A stretch of 64,000 nt of DNA from Rhizobium esperanzae (GTDB lineage: Bacteria > Pseudomonadota > Alphaproteobacteria > Rhizobiales > Rhizobiaceae): positions 310,001 through 374,000 of the forward strand of contig NZ_MXPU01000001.1 in the NCBI RefSeq assembly GCF_002204185.1, read 5' to 3'. Positions 61,670-64,000 of the stretch are shown here, piece by piece (positions within the stretch are counted from its first letter, which is position 1; the number at the start of each line of letters is the position of its first letter). The notes beneath the pieces are model-generated. The model worked only from the letters and a program-made list of their open reading frames with translations, searched no databases and was not told the DNA's origin. Made by a program: the position numbers and the translations under genes.

Positions 61670-63202
61670 ATGATCAACAAAGTTTCGTTTGCGTCTTCGG
61701 CGCGCTTCATCAAGCGGCTTTCCCTCGTTGCTGCGTTATCGGCCGGTCTCGTAGTGACGGCAATGACACCGGCGGAAGCGGCCAAGACCACCCTCAATCT
61801 CGGCATGAGCGTCGAACCAACAGGCCTCGACCCGACGATCGCCGCGCCGGTCGCGATCGGCCAGGTCACCTGGCAGAATGTATTCGAGGGGCTGGTGACG
61901 ATCGATCAGACCGGCAAGGTCCAGCCGCAGCTGGCAAAGAGCTGGGAGATTTCGGCCGATGGCCTGATCTATACCTTCAAGCTGCGGACCGGCGTCAAAT
62001 TTCATGACGGCGAAGCCTTCGATGCCGCCGCCGCCAAATTTACGCTCGACCGCGCCCGCGGGACGGATTCAGTCAATCCGCAGAAGCGCTTCTTCGCCTC
62101 GATCGCCTCGATCGAGACGCCGGATGCCGAAACGCTGGTGCTGCATCTCTCGGCGCCGACCGGCAGCCTGATCTACTGGCTGGGCTGGCCGGCATCTGTC
62201 ATCGTCGCCCCGAAGACGGCCGACAACGACAAGGTCATGCCGATCGGCACCGGTCCCTTCAAGTTCGTCAGCTGGACGAAGGGCGACAGGGTCGAACTCA
62301 TCAGGAATGGCGACTACTGGAACAAGGATGCCTCTGCCAAGCTCGAGAAGGTGACCTTCCGTTTCATCCCCGATCCGCAGGCGCAGGCGGCCGCGCTGAA
62401 ATCGGGCGATCTCGATACCTTTCCGGAATTTGCCGCGCCCGAGCTGATGAGTTCCTTCGACGGCGATGCCAGGCTCATCACCAAGGTCGGCAATACCGAA
62501 CTCAAGGTCATCGCCGGCATGAACAATGCCAAGAAGCCCTTCGACGACAAGCGCGTCCGCCAGGCGCTGATGATGGCGATCGACCGGCAGACGGTGATCG
62601 ACGGCGCATGGTCCGGCCTTGGCACGCCGATCGGCAGCCATTACACGCCGAACGATCCGGGCTACCAGGACATGACCGGCGTCCTGCCCTATGATGTCGA
62701 AAAGGCGAAGGCGCTGCTGGCCGAAGCCGGCTATCCCAACGGCTTCACCTTCACGATCAAATCACCGCAGATGGCCTATGCGCCGCGCAGCGCCCAGGTG
62801 ATGCAGGCAATGTTTGCCGAAATCGGCGTGACGATGAATATCGAGCCGACCGAATTTCCGGCGAAATGGGTCCAGGACGTTATGAAGGATCGCAACTTCG
62901 ACATGACGATCGTCGCTCATGCCGAACCGCTCGACATCGACATCTACGCACGCGATCCCTATTATTTCAACTACAGGAACCCGGCCTTCGATGCGCTGAT
63001 GAAGAAGGTCCAGGAGACCGCCGATCCCGCCGCACAAAATGCGGTTTACGGCGAGGCGCAGAAGATTCTCGCCGAGGACGTGCCGGCGCTCTACCTCTTC
63101 GTCATGCCGAAACTCGGCGTCTGGGACAGGAAGCTGAAGGGGCTGTGGGAGAACGAGCCGATTCCGTCGAATGTGCTGTCGGGGGTTTCCTGGGAGGAGT
63201 GA
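61670..63202 (+). CDS. Peptide/nickel-type ABC transporter substrate-binding protein
   Basis: A 510-residue periplasmic binding protein of family 5 (DppA/OppA type). The signal peptide is about 1-38, ending near TPAEA. Family features are LVTIDQTGKVQPQLAKSWEISADGLIYTFKLRTGVKFHDGEAFDA and GTGPFKFVSWTKGD. It captures short peptides or similar solutes for the permease that begins at 63561. The start may be this ATG or an in-frame GTG 12 bp upstream; neither has an ideal ribosome site. Confidence 0.9.
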   Translation: MINKVSFASSARFIKRLSLVAALSAGLVVTAMTPAEAAKTTLNLGMSVEPTGLDPTIAAPVAIGQVTWQNVFEGLVTIDQTGKVQPQLAKSWEISADGLIYTFKLRTGVKFHDGEAFDAAAAKFTLDRARGTDSVNPQKRFFASIASIETPDAETLVLHLSAPTGSLIYWLGWPASVIVAPKTADNDKVMPIGTGPFKFVSWTKGDRVELIRNGDYWNKDASAKLEKVTFRFIPDPQAQAAALKSGDLDTFPEFAAPELMSSFDGDARLITKVGNTELKVIAGMNNAKKPFDDKRVRQALMMAIDRQTVIDGAWSGLGTPIGSHYTPNDPGYQDMTGVLPYDVEKAKALLAEAGYPNGFTFTIKSPQMAYAPRSAQVMQAMFAEIGVTMNIEPTEFPAKWVQDVMKDRNFDMTIVAHAEPLDIDIYARDPYYFNYRNPAFDALMKKVQETADPAAQNAVYGEAQKILAEDVPALYLFVMPKLGVWDRKLKGLWENEPIPSNVLSGVSWEE

Positions 63203-63560
63203 GCGGCGGGCCTGGTGGGGACGCGAAAAAGAGGATGGCCTTGGACAGATCCGAGATGTATTTGGCCGATAGAGCGCGCAGCCCTTTCCCTGGCTCGCTA
63301 AGCCCGTTCAGCCGGGACCGACATGGTTTGATTTCGCTGGATGGCACTCCTGGCGTCAGCGCTTTCGATGACTCCTTCCACCCACCCCGCCCTCCGTCAT
63401 GCTCGGCCTTGAGCCGATCATCCACACGGCATCCACCAGCAGCCGCGACATGGATCCTCGGCTCAAGGCCGAGGATGACGGAGACTGGGGTTGACCTTCT
63501 CGCCAAACTCAACGTCAGCCCATGGGAGAGCCGCCGTGCCACCTCGGCAGCGCAGCCCAC
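63203..63560. other. Gap inside the ABC transporter operon, contains a repeat
   Basis: The 358-bp gap between binding-protein and permease genes holds an 88-bp inverted repeat element (listed separately) and no gene. The repeat could reduce downstream expression relative to the binding protein. Confidence 0.6.
63394..63481. repeat. Palindromic intergenic element
   Basis: Arms CCGTCATGCTCGGCCTTGAG at the left and CTCAAGGCCGAGGATGACGG at the right are inverted copies over about 25 bp with one mismatch, separated by 38 bp. Each arm can itself fold (CTCGGC/GCCGAG type). It resembles dispersed REP-like repeats of alphaproteobacteria. Confidence 0.7.
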
Positions 63561-64000
63561 ATGATCGCCCTCCTCGCCCGCCGCTTCGCCGGTCTCCTCG
63601 TCACCCTCCTGATCGTCTCACTGCTGATATTCACCGTCATGGATCTCCTGCCCGGCGATCCAGCCTCGATCATGCTCGGCACCTCGGCAAGCCCGGAAAC
63701 GCTGGCGGCGCTGCGTCACGAGCTCGGTCTCGACCAGCCGCTCATCCTGCGTTACGGGCAATGGCTGGCTGGCGTGGTGTGGGGCAATCTCGGCCAATCC
63801 TATACCTATGGCGTTCCCGTTGCGGGACTGATCGTCGAGCGGCTGGCGGTGACGCTGCCGCTGGCGCTGATGGCAATCGTACTGTCGGTGGCGATTGCGC
63901 TGCCGCTCGGCGTGCTGGCCGCTTCGCGCCGCGGCGGTGTCTTCGCTGTCATCGCAACGCTGTTTTCGCAAATCAGCATCGCCGTGCCCGCCTTCTGGGT
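63561..64000 (+). CDS. Peptide-type ABC transporter permease, DppB family (3' partial)
   Basis: The first 146 residues of a membrane permease are in the window; the full family length is about 310-330. The N-terminal helix RRFAGLLVTLLIVSLLIFTVMDLLPGDPA is the DppB/OppB signature, followed by LGLDQPLILRYGQWLAGVVWGNLGQSY and the start of the permease core. It pairs with the upstream binding protein; the second permease and ATPase genes are expected beyond the window. Confidence 0.92.
   Translation, partial: MIALLARRFAGLLVTLLIVSLLIFTVMDLLPGDPASIMLGTSASPETLAALRHELGLDQPLILRYGQWLAGVVWGNLGQSYTYGVPVAGLIVERLAVTLPLALMAIVLSVAIALPLGVLAASRRGGVFAVIATLFSQISIAVPAFW

Noticed and set aside
34854..64000. Genomic-island boundary repeat of the tRNA-Leu 3' end
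   Set aside because: I looked for a second copy of the T-arm/acceptor sequence and an integrase and found neither; only a chance TTCTGGGCA match near 52,485.

Overview
This window looks like a chromosomal segment of a Rhizobium species, most likely of the R. leguminosarum/R. etli group. The DNA is GC-rich. It carries the order infC, rpmI, rplT, pheS, pheT, a DUF982 protein, a BA14K protein, and a membrane-ferritin gene (mbfA type) behind a perfect Irr iron-control element. It also has mosaic intergenic repeats of the kind known from rhizobia. The species is inferred from family knowledge and was not tested by a search. No insertion sequence, prophage, CRISPR array or replication origin was seen.

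Positions 1-35,400 are mostly housekeeping and small accessory genes. In order they are: an M29 aminopeptidase (5' end cut off); a MarR/EamA-transporter divergent pair with a double operator; xseA with a flavodoxin-fold oxidoreductase; a GtrB/GtrA pair facing a large GT-C-like membrane protein; oxidoreductases and acetyltransferases; pheST, rplT, rpmI and infC (infC with a probable ATT start); a periplasmic transglutaminase-like protease behind a CtrA-type box; mbfA divergent from a truncated haemoglobin; recX; an acetylpolyamine amidohydrolase; tenA; lepA; a chromosomal ccdAB pair; and a tRNA-Leu(CAG) with a good promoter.

Positions 35,668-55,483 form the accessory, surface-carbohydrate part. 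The first block (35,668-43,707) is an unusual co-directional set: AMP-ligase, LuxE-type acyl-protein synthetase, LuxC-type acyl reductase, acyl carrier protein, FabZ-like dehydratase, ThDP-dependent carboligase, NeuB-type PEP-condensing synthase and a GNAT acyltransferase. I do not recognise this combination as a described pathway, and it is the main candidate for a new system. The second block (43,858-49,922) encodes conversion of glucose-1-P to CDP-glucose, CDP-4-keto-6-deoxyglucose and then C-methylation, epimerisation and amination, plus a GT2 glycosyltransferase. It is followed by a polysaccharide co-polymerase without kinase domain, a secreted GH5 glycanase, a polymerase/ligase-like membrane protein and an ExoZ-type acyltransferase.

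Positions 55,792-64,000 hold purU; a 975-residue fusion of an APH-type kinase, a degenerate M23-like domain and a class III aminotransferase; a P1-family (S58) peptidase; and the start of a peptide ABC transporter (binding protein and permease, cut by the window end).

Coordinates include stop codons. Start codons were moved from the longest open frame wherever a Shine-Dalgarno sequence, terminator or family length argued for it; these choices are stated. Functions are read from motifs and family knowledge without database searches.
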